A stretch of 64,000 bases of DNA from contig NZ_FMZQ01000001.1 in the NCBI RefSeq assembly GCF_900102635.1, positions 868,001 through 932,000 of the forward strand. Reading direction: 5' to 3'. A program made the position numbers and the translations under genes. The stretch is from Ectopseudomonas chengduensis (GTDB taxonomy: Bacteria > Pseudomonadota > Gammaproteobacteria > Pseudomonadales > Pseudomonadaceae). Shown piece by piece: positions 1-8,289 of the stretch. How positions within the stretch are numbered: the stretch's first letter is position 1; the number at the start of each line of letters is the position of its first letter. Below the pieces are notes generated by a model. The model was not told the DNA's origin. It ran no database searches and saw nothing but the letters and a program-made list of their open reading frames with translations.

Positions 1-1647
1 CAGGCCTTGCTCGGCGCGAATCGCCTGTTCCAGCCAGCGCCAGCCGATCACCGTGTGGCCGAATACCTTCAGGTACAGCGCCGAGTTGGCCAGGCCCTGA
101 TTGACCTTGCCGCTCATCAGATCGCCGAGCAGCGCCAGGGTCACTGCCTGCAGGCGTGCCAACAGCTGCTCCAGCGGCTGGCGCAGGGCGGTGAGCGATT
201 CATGAGCGCTGGCGCGCTGGCAGCAGTCGTTGATCAGCTTGAGCAGTTGCTTGAGTGCTGCGCCGCCGTTCTGCGAAACCTTGCGCCCAAGCAGGTCGAG
301 CGACTGGATGCCGTGGGTGCCTTCGTGGATCGGGTTGAGGCGGTTGTCGCGGTAGTACTGCTCCACCGGGTATTCGCGGGTGTAGCCGTGGCCGCCGAGG
401 ATCTGGATGGCCAACTCGTTAGCCTTGAGGCAGAACTCCGAGGGCCAGGATTTGACGATGGGCGTGAGCAGGTCGAGCAGTTCCAGGGCACGGGTGCGCT
501 CTTCGGCGGTTTCCAGGGTGTGGGTGTCGTCGAACAGGCGTGCGGCGTACAGACCGAGGTCGAAGGCGCCTTCGACGTAGGCCTTCTGGGTCAGCAGCAT
601 GCGCCGCACATCGGCGTGCTCGACGATGGAAATCTGCGGGCTGCTCGGGTCCTTGCCATCGGGCTGACGGCCCTGCGGACGGTTGCGCGCATAGTCCAGC
701 GAATACAGGTAGCCGGCGTAGCCGAGCATGATCGCGCCCATACCGACGCCGATGCGCGCCTCGTTCATCATCTGGAACATGTAGGAGAGGCCGGCGTGCG
801 GCTTGCCCACCAGGTAGCCGACGCATTCGCCGTTGTCGCCGAAATTCAGCGCGGTGGACGTAGTACCGCGCCAGCCCATCTTGTGGAACAGGCCGGCCAG
901 AGTCACGTCGTTGCGCGCGCCCAGCGAGCCGTCGTCGCCCACGTGGAACTTGGGCACCAGGAACAGGCTGATGCCCTTAACGCCGGGCGGTGCATCCGGC
1001 AGCTTGGCCAGCACCATGTGCACGATGTTCTCGGAGATCGGCTGGTCGCCGCCGGAGATGAAGATCTTGTTGCCCTTGATGCGGTAGCTGCCGTCGGCGT
1101 GCGGTTCGGCCTTGGTGCGAATGTCCGACAGCGACGAGCCGGCGTGCGGTTCGGTCAGCGCCATGGTGCCGAAGAAGCGGCCATCGATGATCGGCTGCAG
1201 GTAGCGGGACTTCTGCTCCTCGCTGCCGAAGGCCTCGATGAGGTTGGCCACGCCCATGGTCAGCATCGAGTAGGAGCTGGTGGCGATATTGGCTGACTGG
1301 AAATGCGCGAAGCAGGCCTGTGACAGCAGGTTGGGCAGCTGCATGCCGCCGTGCTCGAAATCGCGGGTGGCATTGAGGAAACCGGCTTCATGGAAGGCAC
1401 GCAGGGCGGGCTCGACTTCGGGGATCAGCACCGCGCCGCCGTCGACGTACTGCGGTTCGTGTTCGTCGTTCTTGCGATTGTGCGGGGCGAACAGCTCTTC
1501 GGCGATACCGCGCGCGGTGCTGATCGCCGCATCGAAGGTCTCGCGGTTGTGATCGGCGAAGCGCGGACGCTGGGTCAGTGCTTCGGCGTCGAGCACTTCA
1601 TAAAGTTCGAACGCCAGGTTGCGGGAGCTGAGCAGGGTCTCGGACAT
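1..1647 (-). CDS. Acyl-CoA dehydrogenase with C-terminal extension (3' end outside window)
   Basis: Likely FAD-dependent acyl-CoA dehydrogenase of the long (about 600-residue) bacterial subfamily, acting in fatty-acid or related acyl-CoA beta-oxidation. The reading frame is open from the ATG at 1647 to the window edge, giving 549 codons without a stop, so about 40-50 C-terminal residues are missing. Visible family signatures are MALTEPHAGSSLSDI in the middle domain, KGNKIFISGGD shortly after it, and QILGGHGYTREYPVEQYYRD in the C-terminal helical domain, followed by RLNPIHEGTHGIQ. The start MSETLLSSRNLAFELYE is the usual N-terminus of this group. It is transcribed away from the inverted repeat at 1746-1798. 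In P. aeruginosa a similar gene (PA5020, from memory) lies in the same neighbourhood. Substrate chain length cannot be read from the sequence. Confidence 0.93.
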   Translation of the reverse strand, partial: MSETLLSSRNLAFELYEVLDAEALTQRPRFADHNRETFDAAISTARGIAEELFAPHNRKNDEHEPQYVDGGAVLIPEVEPALRAFHEAGFLNATRDFEHGGMQLPNLLSQACFAHFQSANIATSSYSMLTMGVANLIEAFGSEEQKSRYLQPIIDGRFFGTMALTEPHAGSSLSDIRTKAEPHADGSYRIKGNKIFISGGDQPISENIVHMVLAKLPDAPPGVKGISLFLVPKFHVGDDGSLGARNDVTLAGLFHKMGWRGTTSTALNFGDNGECVGYLVGKPHAGLSYMFQMMNEARIGVGMGAIMLGYAGYLYSLDYARNRPQGRQPDGKDPSSPQISIVEHADVRRMLLTQKAYVEGAFDLGLYAARLFDDTHTLETAEERTRALELLDLLTPIVKSWPSEFCLKANELAIQILGGHGYTREYPVEQYYRDNRLNPIHEGTHGIQSLDLLGRKVSQNGGAALKQLLKLINDCCQRASAHESLTALRQPLEQLLARLQAVTLALLGDLMSGKVNQGLANSALYLKVFGHTVIGWRWLEQAIRAEQGL

Positions 1648-1745
1648 GGAACGGGCCTCCAGATGATCGACCGAGTCTAGGCAGTCTGCCGCCTGACTGC
1701 CCAGCATCATCATCGGCGGTGATAGTCACTGGTTGGCCGATATGA

Positions 1746-1798
1746 GTAGGGCGGGTGCAACCCGCCACTCCGGTAATGGCGGGTTGCACCCGCCCTAC
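1746..1798. repeat. 22-bp perfect inverted repeat (REP-like, GTAGGGCGGG type)
   Basis: Two perfectly complementary 22-nt arms, 1746-1767 and 1777-1798, flank a 9-nt loop. The arm begins GTAGGGCGGGTGCAACCC. Elements of this appearance recur in intergenic regions of Pseudomonas genomes. It sits between two minus-strand genes and could also end or stabilise transcripts, but it has no clear U-tract. Confidence 0.8.
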
Positions 1799-1810
1799 GG
1801 CATCAGTTGA

Positions 1811-1838
1811 CCGTCATACCCGCGAACGCGGGAACCCA
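1811..1838. repeat. Short palindromic repeat around CCCGCG-AA-CGCGGG
   Basis: The core is a perfect palindrome, CCCGCG at 1819-1824 and CGCGGG at 1827-1832, inside a GTCATACCCGCGAACGCGGG context. This resembles the widespread GTCATTCCCGCG...CGGGAATCC dispersed repeat of proteobacteria. Only one copy is seen here, so family assignment is by appearance only. Confidence 0.5.
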
Positions 1839-1885
1839 GGAAATTGGCGGAGCCTAGGCTCCAGCCTGCGCGAGAGTGCCAGTTG

Positions 1886-2935
1886 TCATGTCGAACGACC
1901 GAGGCTCTGTGCCAGCTCACGGGTCAGCTCGGCGGCAGGCATGGGCCGACAACTTGCGACGTTCTGCCCGGCCCACAGCGGTGAAAAGTCGCCGCTGCCC
2001 CGCGCCTCGGCCGCCGCGCGCAACGGAGCGATGGCCGCAGTGGCCAGGGGGAAGGCTGGCGCCTGCGTGCTCAGCGGCCCCAGCTCGCGCATCAGGCGAT
2101 TGACGATGCCGCGTGCCGGGCGACCGCTGAACAGGTTGGTCAGTGCGGTATGGCGCGCCGCAGGGCTCTGCAGTGCTGCGCGGTGCAGGACGCTGGTCGT
2201 GGCTTCCGGGCACAACAGATAAGCACTGCCGACCTGCACGCCAGCGGCGCCGAGGGCCATGGCTGCGGTCACGCCACGGGCATCGCTGATGCCGCCGGCG
2301 GCGATCACTGGTACGTCGAGGGCATCGACCAGTTGCGGCAGCAGGGCGAAGGTGCCGAGCTGGCGGCTAAGGTCGAAATCCAGAAAGTGCCCGCGATGGC
2401 CTCCGGCTTCCAGTCCTTGGGCGATTACCGCATCGACGCCGCGTTCCTGTAGCCACAGCGCTTCGTCCAGGGTGGTGGCGCTGGAGAGGATCTTCGCCCC
2501 GCTGCGGCGTACTCGCTCCAGCAGGTCAGGCTGCGGCAGGCCGAAGTGGAAGCTGACCACCGCCGGGCGAAATTCCTCCACCAGCGCGGCCGCTTCGGCG
2601 TTGAACGGCAAACGTCCGGGTCCGCCGGCAATGCTCGCCGGGTCTACGCCCAACTCGTCATAGTAGGGCGCCAGCGTTTCGCGCCAGCCAGCCTCGCGGG
2701 CCGCGTCCGGCTCGGGCGGCACATGGCTGAAGAAGTTGAGGTTGAACGGCCGCTCGGTCAGCTCGCGCATCGCCTGCAGCTCCTGGCGCAGGGCGGCAGG
2801 CGTGAGCATGGCGCAGGGAATCGAGCCGAGGCCGCCGGCCTGGCACACGGCGGCGGCCAGGCGATGATCCTGCGAGCCGGCCATCGGCGCCTGGATCAGG
2901 GGCAGGTCAGTGTTGAGCAGGGCGGTGAGAGACAT
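1886..2935 (-). CDS. Nitronate monooxygenase (2-nitropropane dioxygenase / FabK-like family)
   Basis: FMN-dependent TIM-barrel enzyme of 349 residues, likely oxidising propionate-3-nitronate or related nitronates to less toxic products. The N-terminus LPLIQAPMAGSQDHRLAAAV matches the family opening IQAPMAG. Later AGGHRGHF and PVIAAGGISDARG followed by ALGAAGVQVGSAYLLCPEA form the FMN phosphate-binding part. An in-frame ATG at 2956 exists, but the ATG at 2935 gives the better family start. Its 5' end overlaps the end of the upstream MFS gene by 29 bp, so the two are probably co-transcribed. The physiological nitronate source is unknown. Confidence 0.88.
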   Translation of the reverse strand: MSLTALLNTDLPLIQAPMAGSQDHRLAAAVCQAGGLGSIPCAMLTPAALRQELQAMRELTERPFNLNFFSHVPPEPDAAREAGWRETLAPYYDELGVDPASIAGGPGRLPFNAEAAALVEEFRPAVVSFHFGLPQPDLLERVRRSGAKILSSATTLDEALWLQERGVDAVIAQGLEAGGHRGHFLDFDLSRQLGTFALLPQLVDALDVPVIAAGGISDARGVTAAMALGAAGVQVGSAYLLCPEATTSVLHRAALQSPAARHTALTNLFSGRPARGIVNRLMRELGPLSTQAPAFPLATAAIAPLRAAAEARGSGDFSPLWAGQNVASCRPMPAAELTRELAQSLGRST

Positions 2936-4115
2936 GGGATGGCTCCATTTCAGCATGGGATCGTGGTTCGGACACCTGCCAGGCCCACAGGACGGCCCAG
3001 AGCAATGCCGTCGTACCGATAAGGAAGCTGCTCGTGAGGCTATGGCCGGCGGCAGTCCAGTGTTGCACCAGCCAGGGGCCGAGCAACTGGCTGCCGCTGT
3101 ACAGACTGATCAGCAGGGCGGCCAGGCGCAAGCCTTGGTCCGGGTTGAGGGCGCGGGCCAGGCGCTGGGTCAGCAATACGGTGCCGAGGAAGGTCCCTCC
3201 GACCAGCAGCGCACAGGTCATGACGCCAAAGGGACCGGGCAGCAGGATCGGCATCGTCACGCCGAGCAGTTGCAGCAGGTAGTTGGCCAGCAGGGCACGA
3301 CGATCGCCCAGCCAGGCGCCGGCATGATTCCACAGCGTCGCCGAGAGCAGGCAGGCGAGCGCCGTCCACCACCAGTTGCCGACCAGTAGCGGATGACCGG
3401 CGGGCAGCTGTTCGCGAGCCAGGGCCGGCAGAAAGGTCAATGGCAGGATGTAACCCAGGCCTGCTCCCAGATAGGCCATCAGCAACGCCAGGTTGTGGCT
3501 GCCGAACAATGCGCTACGGGCGGTCGCGGGTGGCTTGTCGGGCAGATCACGCGCCAGGCGCCTCAGCATCGGAGCGCAAAACAGCGCCAGAGGCAGGGCG
3601 CACAGCGCGATCGGCAGCCAGCGCATCGGTCCCTGCCATGAGGTTATGGCCACCAGCAGGCCGCACAGCAACATGCCGCCACCCAAGCCCAGATAGACCA
3701 GGCCGCTCAGCGCCGTGGCCTGGCGCAGGGCAAGCCACTCCAGCACCAGGGCCGGGGCCAGCACGAAGACCACGCCGTTGCTGACGCCGTTGGCCAGGCG
3801 CAGGGCGGCCAGCAGGTCGACGTCGTGGGTGAACACCTGGGCCAGGGTCAGGCCGGCATTGACCAGCAAGGCGGCCGGCAAGCCCAGGCGTAGGCCGCGC
3901 GGGTTGGCCATGAACAGCGCAAGCAGGGCGCCAAGCAGATAGCCGAGATAATTCCAGGTCGCCAACTGGGCGCCTTGGGCCAGATCGAACAGGCCGTCGT
4001 CGAGCAGCAGTGGCAGCAAGGGGGTGAAGGCGAAACGGCCCAGCGCGTGGACGACCACCAGCGCCAGTGCGGCGGCGAGCAGGGCAGTGAGGTGGGCGCG
4101 GTCGAGTCTGGGCAT
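2907..4115 (-). CDS. MFS transporter, YbfB/YjiJ type
   Basis: Inner-membrane major facilitator protein of about 402 residues with alternating hydrophobic segments expected to form 12 helices. The N-terminal ALGRFAFTPLLPLLL and WNYLGYLLGALLA strings are typical of the YbfB/YjiJ branch, annotated as putative sugar or drug efflux proteins of unknown substrate. A longer frame begins at 4148, but the ATG at 4115 (MPRLDRAHLTALL) places the first helix normally. It overlaps the nitronate monooxygenase gene and is divergent from a LysR regulator 93 bp away, a common arrangement for a LysR-controlled transporter. Confidence 0.85.
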   Translation of the reverse strand: MPRLDRAHLTALLAAALALVVVHALGRFAFTPLLPLLLDDGLFDLAQGAQLATWNYLGYLLGALLALFMANPRGLRLGLPAALLVNAGLTLAQVFTHDVDLLAALRLANGVSNGVVFVLAPALVLEWLALRQATALSGLVYLGLGGGMLLCGLLVAITSWQGPMRWLPIALCALPLALFCAPMLRRLARDLPDKPPATARSALFGSHNLALLMAYLGAGLGYILPLTFLPALAREQLPAGHPLLVGNWWWTALACLLSATLWNHAGAWLGDRRALLANYLLQLLGVTMPILLPGPFGVMTCALLVGGTFLGTVLLTQRLARALNPDQGLRLAALLISLYSGSQLLGPWLVQHWTAAGHSLTSSFLIGTTALLWAVLWAWQVSEPRSHAEMEPSHVSHRPAQH

Positions 4116-4166
4116 AGGGTCTCCGTTCGTGCTGCCCACCTTAGTCATTGTCGTTGCTTGATGGTT

Positions 4167-4195
4167 AGTGAAAAATATTGCGTTCTATTTTCACT
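4167..4195. promoter_or_regulatory. Candidate LysR operator (AGTGAAAA / TTTTCACT palindrome)
   Basis: An 8-bp perfect inverted repeat, 4167-4174 and 4188-4195, with a 13-bp spacer lies in the short gap between the divergent MFS and LysR genes, 14 bp before the regulator's start. Position and symmetry fit a LysR-type autoregulatory site. Binding is inferred. Confidence 0.45.
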
Positions 4196-4208
4196 TTTGG
4201 TGAATGTC

Positions 4209-5078
4209 ATGGATGCCTGGCAACGACTCAATCCGCAGCTGCTGCGTTATTTTCTCGCCGTGGCTCGGGAGGGCTCGCTGAGCGCCGCCGGCGTGCGCCT
4301 GCACTGCGTGCCGTCGAACGTCTCGGCGCGCCTTCGTCAATTGGAGCAGCAACTGGACATCCGGCTTTTTCAGCGTCAGGGGCAGCGTCTGCGAGTGACT
4401 GCGGCCGGCGAACGCTTGTTGCCCCATGCCGAGCATCTGGAGCAGCTTTGCCAGATGGCCTGGCGCAGCGTGCAGGAAGATATCTGGAGCGGCGATCTGC
4501 GTCTGGGCTCGATGGAAACCACCGCCGCGGTGCGTTTGCCTGAGCTGCTGGCGGCTTTCCACCAGCGGGCTCCGCGAGTGAACCTGCAACTCAGCACCGG
4601 GCCGAGCCGGCGACTGGTCGAGGGGGTGTTGTCAGGAGAACTGGACGGCGGATTGATCGGCGGGCCGTTCGAGCATCCTCAGCTCGACTGCCTGCCCATC
4701 TGGCAGGAGGAACTGATGCTGGTGCTGCCGCCCGAGCAGGATGGCACCCAACTGGAGAGTCGACCGCAGACTCTGCTGGGTTTCCCCGATGGGTGCCATT
4801 ACCGCGAGCGCCTTGAGCGCTGGGCCGTCAGTCGTGGTTTGCAGGTGGCGGCGCGGCAGAGCTATGGCTCCATCGATGCGATCTTTGCCGGCATTGCTGC
4901 CGGTATGGGGATCGGCCTGTTGCCACGCAGCCTGCTCGACAGTCACCCGCGTGTGCATCTGGTGCAATACCAGGCCATCGCCCCTGAGCTTGGCGCAACG
5001 ACTACATTGTTGGTACGTCGTCGCGACGCCGGTGAGCACCCGCCGCTGGCCTTGTTGCTGGAGCTGATGCGCGCGTAA
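4209..5078 (+). CDS. LysR-family transcriptional regulator
   Basis: DNA-binding regulator of 289 residues. The N-terminal winged helix-turn-helix (about residues 1-65) is visible in LLRYFLAVAREGSLSAAG, VRLHCVPSNVSARLRQLEQQL and RLFQRQGQRLRVTAAGERLL. The remainder is the periplasmic-binding-protein-like effector domain, including GVLSGELDGGLIGGPFEHP. The ATG at 4209 gives the standard LysR start MDAWQRLNPQLLRYF. It is divergent from the YbfB/YjiJ transporter and nitronate monooxygenase pair and is the obvious candidate regulator for them. The effector is unknown. Confidence 0.9.
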   Translation: MDAWQRLNPQLLRYFLAVAREGSLSAAGVRLHCVPSNVSARLRQLEQQLDIRLFQRQGQRLRVTAAGERLLPHAEHLEQLCQMAWRSVQEDIWSGDLRLGSMETTAAVRLPELLAAFHQRAPRVNLQLSTGPSRRLVEGVLSGELDGGLIGGPFEHPQLDCLPIWQEELMLVLPPEQDGTQLESRPQTLLGFPDGCHYRERLERWAVSRGLQVAARQSYGSIDAIFAGIAAGMGIGLLPRSLLDSHPRVHLVQYQAIAPELGATTTLLVRRRDAGEHPPLALLLELMRA

Positions 5079-5122
5079 AGCCCTTCCAACGGGTAAACTT
5101 GGCGACCGCTTCGGAGACCTCC

Positions 5123-5977
5123 ATGAACTACCGCCACGCCTTCCATGCCGGCAACCACGCCGACGTACTCAAGCATTTGGTGCTGACTCGCCTGATCAGC
5201 CTGTTGTCGAAAAAGGAGGCACCTTTCGCCTACCTCGACAGTCATGCCGGACTCGGTTTGTACGACCTGCATGGCGATGCGGCCAGCCGTACCGGCGAGT
5301 ACCTGGAGGGTATCGCACGCCTGTGGCAGGCCGAGCACCTGCCGGATGCCGTGGAGGCCTATCTGGAGGTGGTGCGGGCGATGAATCCGGATGGCGAGCT
5401 GCGCTATTACCCCGGCTCGCCCGAACTGGCGCGGCTGCTCAGCCGTGAGCAGGATCGTCTGCAGCTCAACGAGAAGCACCCCGAGGATGGCCGCCTGCTC
5501 AAGGACAATATGCGCGGCGATCGCCGCGTCGCTGTGCACCTGGGCGAGGGCTGGCTGGTGCCGCGGGCGCTGATGCCGACCCGCGAGAAACGCGTGCTGC
5601 TGCTGATCGACCCGCCGTTCGAGAAGGCCGATGAGCTGCAGCGCTGCGTCGAGGCTTTGAACGAAGCGCACGGGCGTATGCGCCAGGCCATCGTGGCGAT
5701 CTGGTACCCGATCAAGGATGAGCGACAGCTGGCGCGCTTCTACCGCGATCTGCAAAAGAGCGCCGCGCCCAAGCTGCTGCGCACTGAGCTCTACGTGCAC
5801 GCGCCGGACGACGCCACGCGTCTGAGCGGCTCGGGTCTGGTGATCAGCAATCCGCCATGGGGCCTGGAGGACGAACTCAAGCAGCTGCTGCCCTGGCTGG
5901 CCGATGTGCTTGGCCAGAGCCAGGGCGGCTGGCGCCTGGATTGGTTGATCGAGGAAGCGCCAAGCGGCAAGTCATAA
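5123..5977 (+). CDS. rlmJ: 23S rRNA (adenine(2030)-N6)-methyltransferase RlmJ
   Basis: SAM-dependent methyltransferase of 284 residues that methylates A2030 of 23S rRNA. The N-terminus MNYRHAFHAGNHADVLKH is highly characteristic of RlmJ (YhiR). DSHAGLGLYDL provides part of the SAM site, and LLLIDPPFE is the N6-adenine methyltransferase catalytic motif (D/N-PP-F/Y). The ATG at 5123 is preferred over an upstream in-frame codon at 5099 because the family starts exactly there. It stands alone, 44 bp after the LysR gene, and is followed by a REP palindrome that probably marks the transcript end. Confidence 0.95.
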   Translation: MNYRHAFHAGNHADVLKHLVLTRLISLLSKKEAPFAYLDSHAGLGLYDLHGDAASRTGEYLEGIARLWQAEHLPDAVEAYLEVVRAMNPDGELRYYPGSPELARLLSREQDRLQLNEKHPEDGRLLKDNMRGDRRVAVHLGEGWLVPRALMPTREKRVLLLIDPPFEKADELQRCVEALNEAHGRMRQAIVAIWYPIKDERQLARFYRDLQKSAAPKLLRTELYVHAPDDATRLSGSGLVISNPPWGLEDELKQLLPWLADVLGQSQGGWRLDWLIEEAPSGKS

Positions 5978-5981
5978 GCGC

Positions 5982-6040
5982 GTAGCCCGGATGAAATCCG
6001 GGAGCCGTGGCCCCCGATCCCCGGATTGCATCCGGGCTAC
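5982..6040. repeat. REP palindrome, GTAGCCCGGATG type
   Basis: Left arm 5982-6002 and right arm 6020-6040 are 21 nt each, complementary with one mismatch, and begin or end with GTAGCCCGG / CCGGGCTAC. The same element recurs at 58716-58779. It lies between the convergent rlmJ and HD-GYP genes. Confidence 0.88.
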
Positions 6041-6047
6041 AAGGGGC

Positions 6048-7301
6048 TCAAGCGGGCTTGTGGTTGGGCTCGATGTGGTAGCTGAGATTGCGCCGCGGGC
6101 TGAGGTACTCCAGCACCTCCAGCGGTAGTTGCGAGGGGCGCAGGCTGCGGGCGATGGCGAGCTTTGGCTCCTGGGCGAGATCGACGATCAGGGCTTCCTG
6201 CTTGGGAATGTCGGCGTCGTAGAGAATCAGCGTCGGTTTCAACGCCTGAGTTGGGTTCATGCCCAGCACCAGCGCATAGCGCTCATCTTCCAGCTGCACC
6301 AGGCTGCCCGGCGGGTAGATGCCCATCACGCGAACGAAGGCCTTCAGCGCCACCTCGTCGAATTGTTCGCGCTGCTGCTTGAACATCAGCGCTAGGGCTT
6401 CGTGTGGGCTCAGCGCCTGGCGCGGGTCGAGCGGGTTGCACAGCCCGTCGAAATGGTTGGTGATGGCCACCAGACGACTCAGGCGGCCGATAGCGGCCTC
6501 GCGCAGCCCACGCGGATAACCACTTCCGTCGCAGTGCTCGTGATGTTCATGGATGATGCGCAGCACCTCGTCATCGAGCATCAGCTTCTGCCCCATGCGC
6601 AGGCCGAAATCGGTGTGCATTTGCAGCAATTGCTGCTCCGGGCGGGTCAGCGGCTCGGGCTTGAGTAGCACCTTGCTCGGTACTTCCAGCTTGCCGATAT
6701 CGTGCAACAGGGCGCCGAGGCCGAGGCTATGACAGGCCTCGCTGTCGAGGCCGAGCTGGCGCCCGAGCAGCAGGGACAACACGGTGACGTTGAGGGCATG
6801 GAAGTAACTGTCCTCGGCCGCCTTGCCGGTGATGCCATGCAGCACCACGCCAGGCGTCCCGAGCAGCGTCTCGACCATCTCGCTGACGATGGCGCCGGCC
6901 TGGCGCATGGCGTCTTCCGGGCGGCTGCGCAGGGTCTGGTTGAGCGTCTTGATGCGTTGGCTGGCCTCGATGAAGCGGCGATCCACCTCGGCCAGGCGGC
7001 TGCGCAGGTGGCGCAGTTTCTCCACGCGTTCTTGGCGTGCCTGACTTTCCGGATCGACCGGCGGTTCTTCTACAGGAGGGGTGGTGACGCTGTCGACGAG
7101 AGGCGCGGGCAGGCAGTCGCTGCGCGCCGGGTCATAGCGCAGCTGCTTCAGGTTGAGCGCGCGCAAGGCGCGAATCTGCGCTTCGTCCTTGATCTTGAAA
7201 TTGCTGAAGGCGAAATCATGCTCCCACCAGCTCAGGTCCAGATGGACGTAGAGACCGACGCAAAGCTGATCGGGGGTGATGGTAGGGAGAGTGGCGGGCA
7301 T
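6048..7301 (-). CDS. HD-GYP domain protein, probable c-di-GMP phosphodiesterase
   Basis: Cytosolic signalling protein of 417 residues, expected to hydrolyse cyclic di-GMP. Residues 1 to about 130 match the N-terminal module (DUF3391-like, with DQLCVGLYVHLDLSWWEH) often fused to HD-GYP, followed by a charged, probably coiled linker. The HD-GYP domain covers about residues 150-350: the HD pair is at 200-201 in LLHDIGKLEVP, and HEHHEHCDGSGYP spans about 251-263, so the metal ligands and the GYP signature are intact. The gene is single, between a REP element and a small YjfB-like gene. Its sensory input is not evident. Confidence 0.92.
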   Translation of the reverse strand: MPATLPTITPDQLCVGLYVHLDLSWWEHDFAFSNFKIKDEAQIRALRALNLKQLRYDPARSDCLPAPLVDSVTTPPVEEPPVDPESQARQERVEKLRHLRSRLAEVDRRFIEASQRIKTLNQTLRSRPEDAMRQAGAIVSEMVETLLGTPGVVLHGITGKAAEDSYFHALNVTVLSLLLGRQLGLDSEACHSLGLGALLHDIGKLEVPSKVLLKPEPLTRPEQQLLQMHTDFGLRMGQKLMLDDEVLRIIHEHHEHCDGSGYPRGLREAAIGRLSRLVAITNHFDGLCNPLDPRQALSPHEALALMFKQQREQFDEVALKAFVRVMGIYPPGSLVQLEDERYALVLGMNPTQALKPTLILYDADIPKQEALIVDLAQEPKLAIARSLRPSQLPLEVLEYLSPRRNLSYHIEPNHKPA

Positions 7302-7348
7302 GCCGGGCTCGTCAATCGATGGCTAATTGCCCGCAGTTTAGTCCGGCT

Positions 7349-7381
7349 GATGGCCTGAAGGCATTAGTTGTTCAGGCCATC
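7349..7381 (-). terminator. Hairpin over the 3' end of the YjfB-like gene
   Basis: A perfect 11-bp stem (7349-7359 with 7371-7381) and 11-nt loop covers the stop codon of the small minus-strand gene. There is no U-tract, so intrinsic termination is uncertain; it may only protect the 3' end. Confidence 0.4.
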
Positions 7382-7569
7382 ACATCGATGCTGTTGCCCA
7401 GGTTGGGCGGATTGCTGGGGGCGCTGACCGGTGCAGCTGACTGCACCAGCCCGGTGATATTGGCGGCCTGCAGCTCCAGCGTCTTGCGCAGCAGCAGAAG
7501 CGACATCTGCGCGGAGATCTGCGCCGATGCCTGACTCGATACCTGGCTGGAAATGCTGCTCAGCTCCAC
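7372..7569 (-). CDS. Small YjfB-like putative motility protein
   Basis: A 65-residue protein rich in Ser, Ala and Gln. Its layout resembles the YjfB_motility family: an amphipathic helix with repeated SQxS spacing (about residues 5-25), then KTLELQAANITGLVQS, then a proline-rich tail ending NLGNSIDVMA. The LELQA and NLGxxID elements are the recognisable parts. The family was named from its presence in motile bacteria; the molecular role is unknown. It lies between the HD-GYP gene and msrA, all on the minus strand, 16 bp downstream of msrA. Confidence 0.7.
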   Translation of the reverse strand: MELSSISSQVSSQASAQISAQMSLLLLRKTLELQAANITGLVQSAAPVSAPSNPPNLGNSIDVMA

Positions 7570-7585
7570 GACCCGTTACCCGTGC

Positions 7586-8239
7586 TCAAGATTCAGGGGG
7601 TAGACATACGCCTGTTCCGCCGAGGCCGCAATAGCCGCCCGGATTCTTCGCCAGGTATTGCTGGTGGTAGGTCTCGGCGTAGTAGAAGGTCGGCGCCTCG
7701 GCGATTTCAGTGGTGATGCTGCCCACTCCGGCCTTGTCCAGCTCAGCCTGGAAGCGTGCCTGGCTGGCTTTGGCGGCGCTCAGTTGAGCGTTGTCCTGGC
7801 AGTAGATCGCCGAGCGGTACTGGGTGCCCTGGTCGTTGCCCTGGCGCATGCCCTGGGTCGGGTTATGCACTTCCCAGAACACCTTGAGCAGCGCTTCGAA
7901 GCTGGTCTGCTGCGGATCGAACACGACCAGTACCACTTCGGTGTGTCCGGTCAGGCCCGAGCAGACTTCCTCGTAGGTGGGGTTGGGCGTGAGGCCACCG
8001 GCATAGCCGACCGCCGTGCTGAACACGCCAGGCTGTTGCCAGAAGCGTCGTTCGGCGCCCCAGAAGCAGCCGAGACCGAATACTGCCTGTTGCAGGCCGG
8101 CGGGGAAGGGCGCCTTGATCGGGTTGCCGTTGACGTAATGAGTGTCCGCTACTGGCATCGCCTCTGTGCGGCCGGGCAAGGCCTGCTCGGCAGTCGGCAG
8201 GACATCCTTGTTAACGAGAATCTGGGAACGCAGAACCAT
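7586..8239 (-). CDS. msrA: Peptide-methionine (S)-S-oxide reductase MsrA
   Basis: Repairs oxidised methionine (S-sulfoxide) in proteins, using thioredoxin as reductant. The 217-residue product has the catalytic [11 protein letters not shown] motif and AVGYAGG just after it. [12 protein letters not shown] and [13 protein letters not shown] are further family blocks. [12 protein letters not shown] at the C-terminus carries the resolving cysteine region. The chosen start is the ATG at 8239 ([11 protein letters not shown]); the frame stays open far upstream to 8878, but that part is only an out-of-frame shadow of the next gene. It lies just downstream of the GGDEF/EAL gene, as in P. aeruginosa. 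Confidence 0.96.
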   Translation of the reverse strand: MVLRSQILVNKDVLPTAEQALPGRTEAMPVADTHYVNGNPIKAPFPAGLQQAVFGLGCFWGAERRFWQQPGVFSTAVGYAGGLTPNPTYEEVCSGLTGHTEVVLVVFDPQQTSFEALLKVFWEVHNPTQGMRQGNDQGTQYRSAIYCQDNAQLSAAKASQARFQAELDKAGVGSITTEIAEAPTFYYAETYHQQYLAKNPGGYCGLGGTGVCLPPES

Positions 8240-8289
8240 GGCGGTCTCCTGGAAGTGGGTAGGTAGTGGACTACGCGCAGTGAGGCGTA

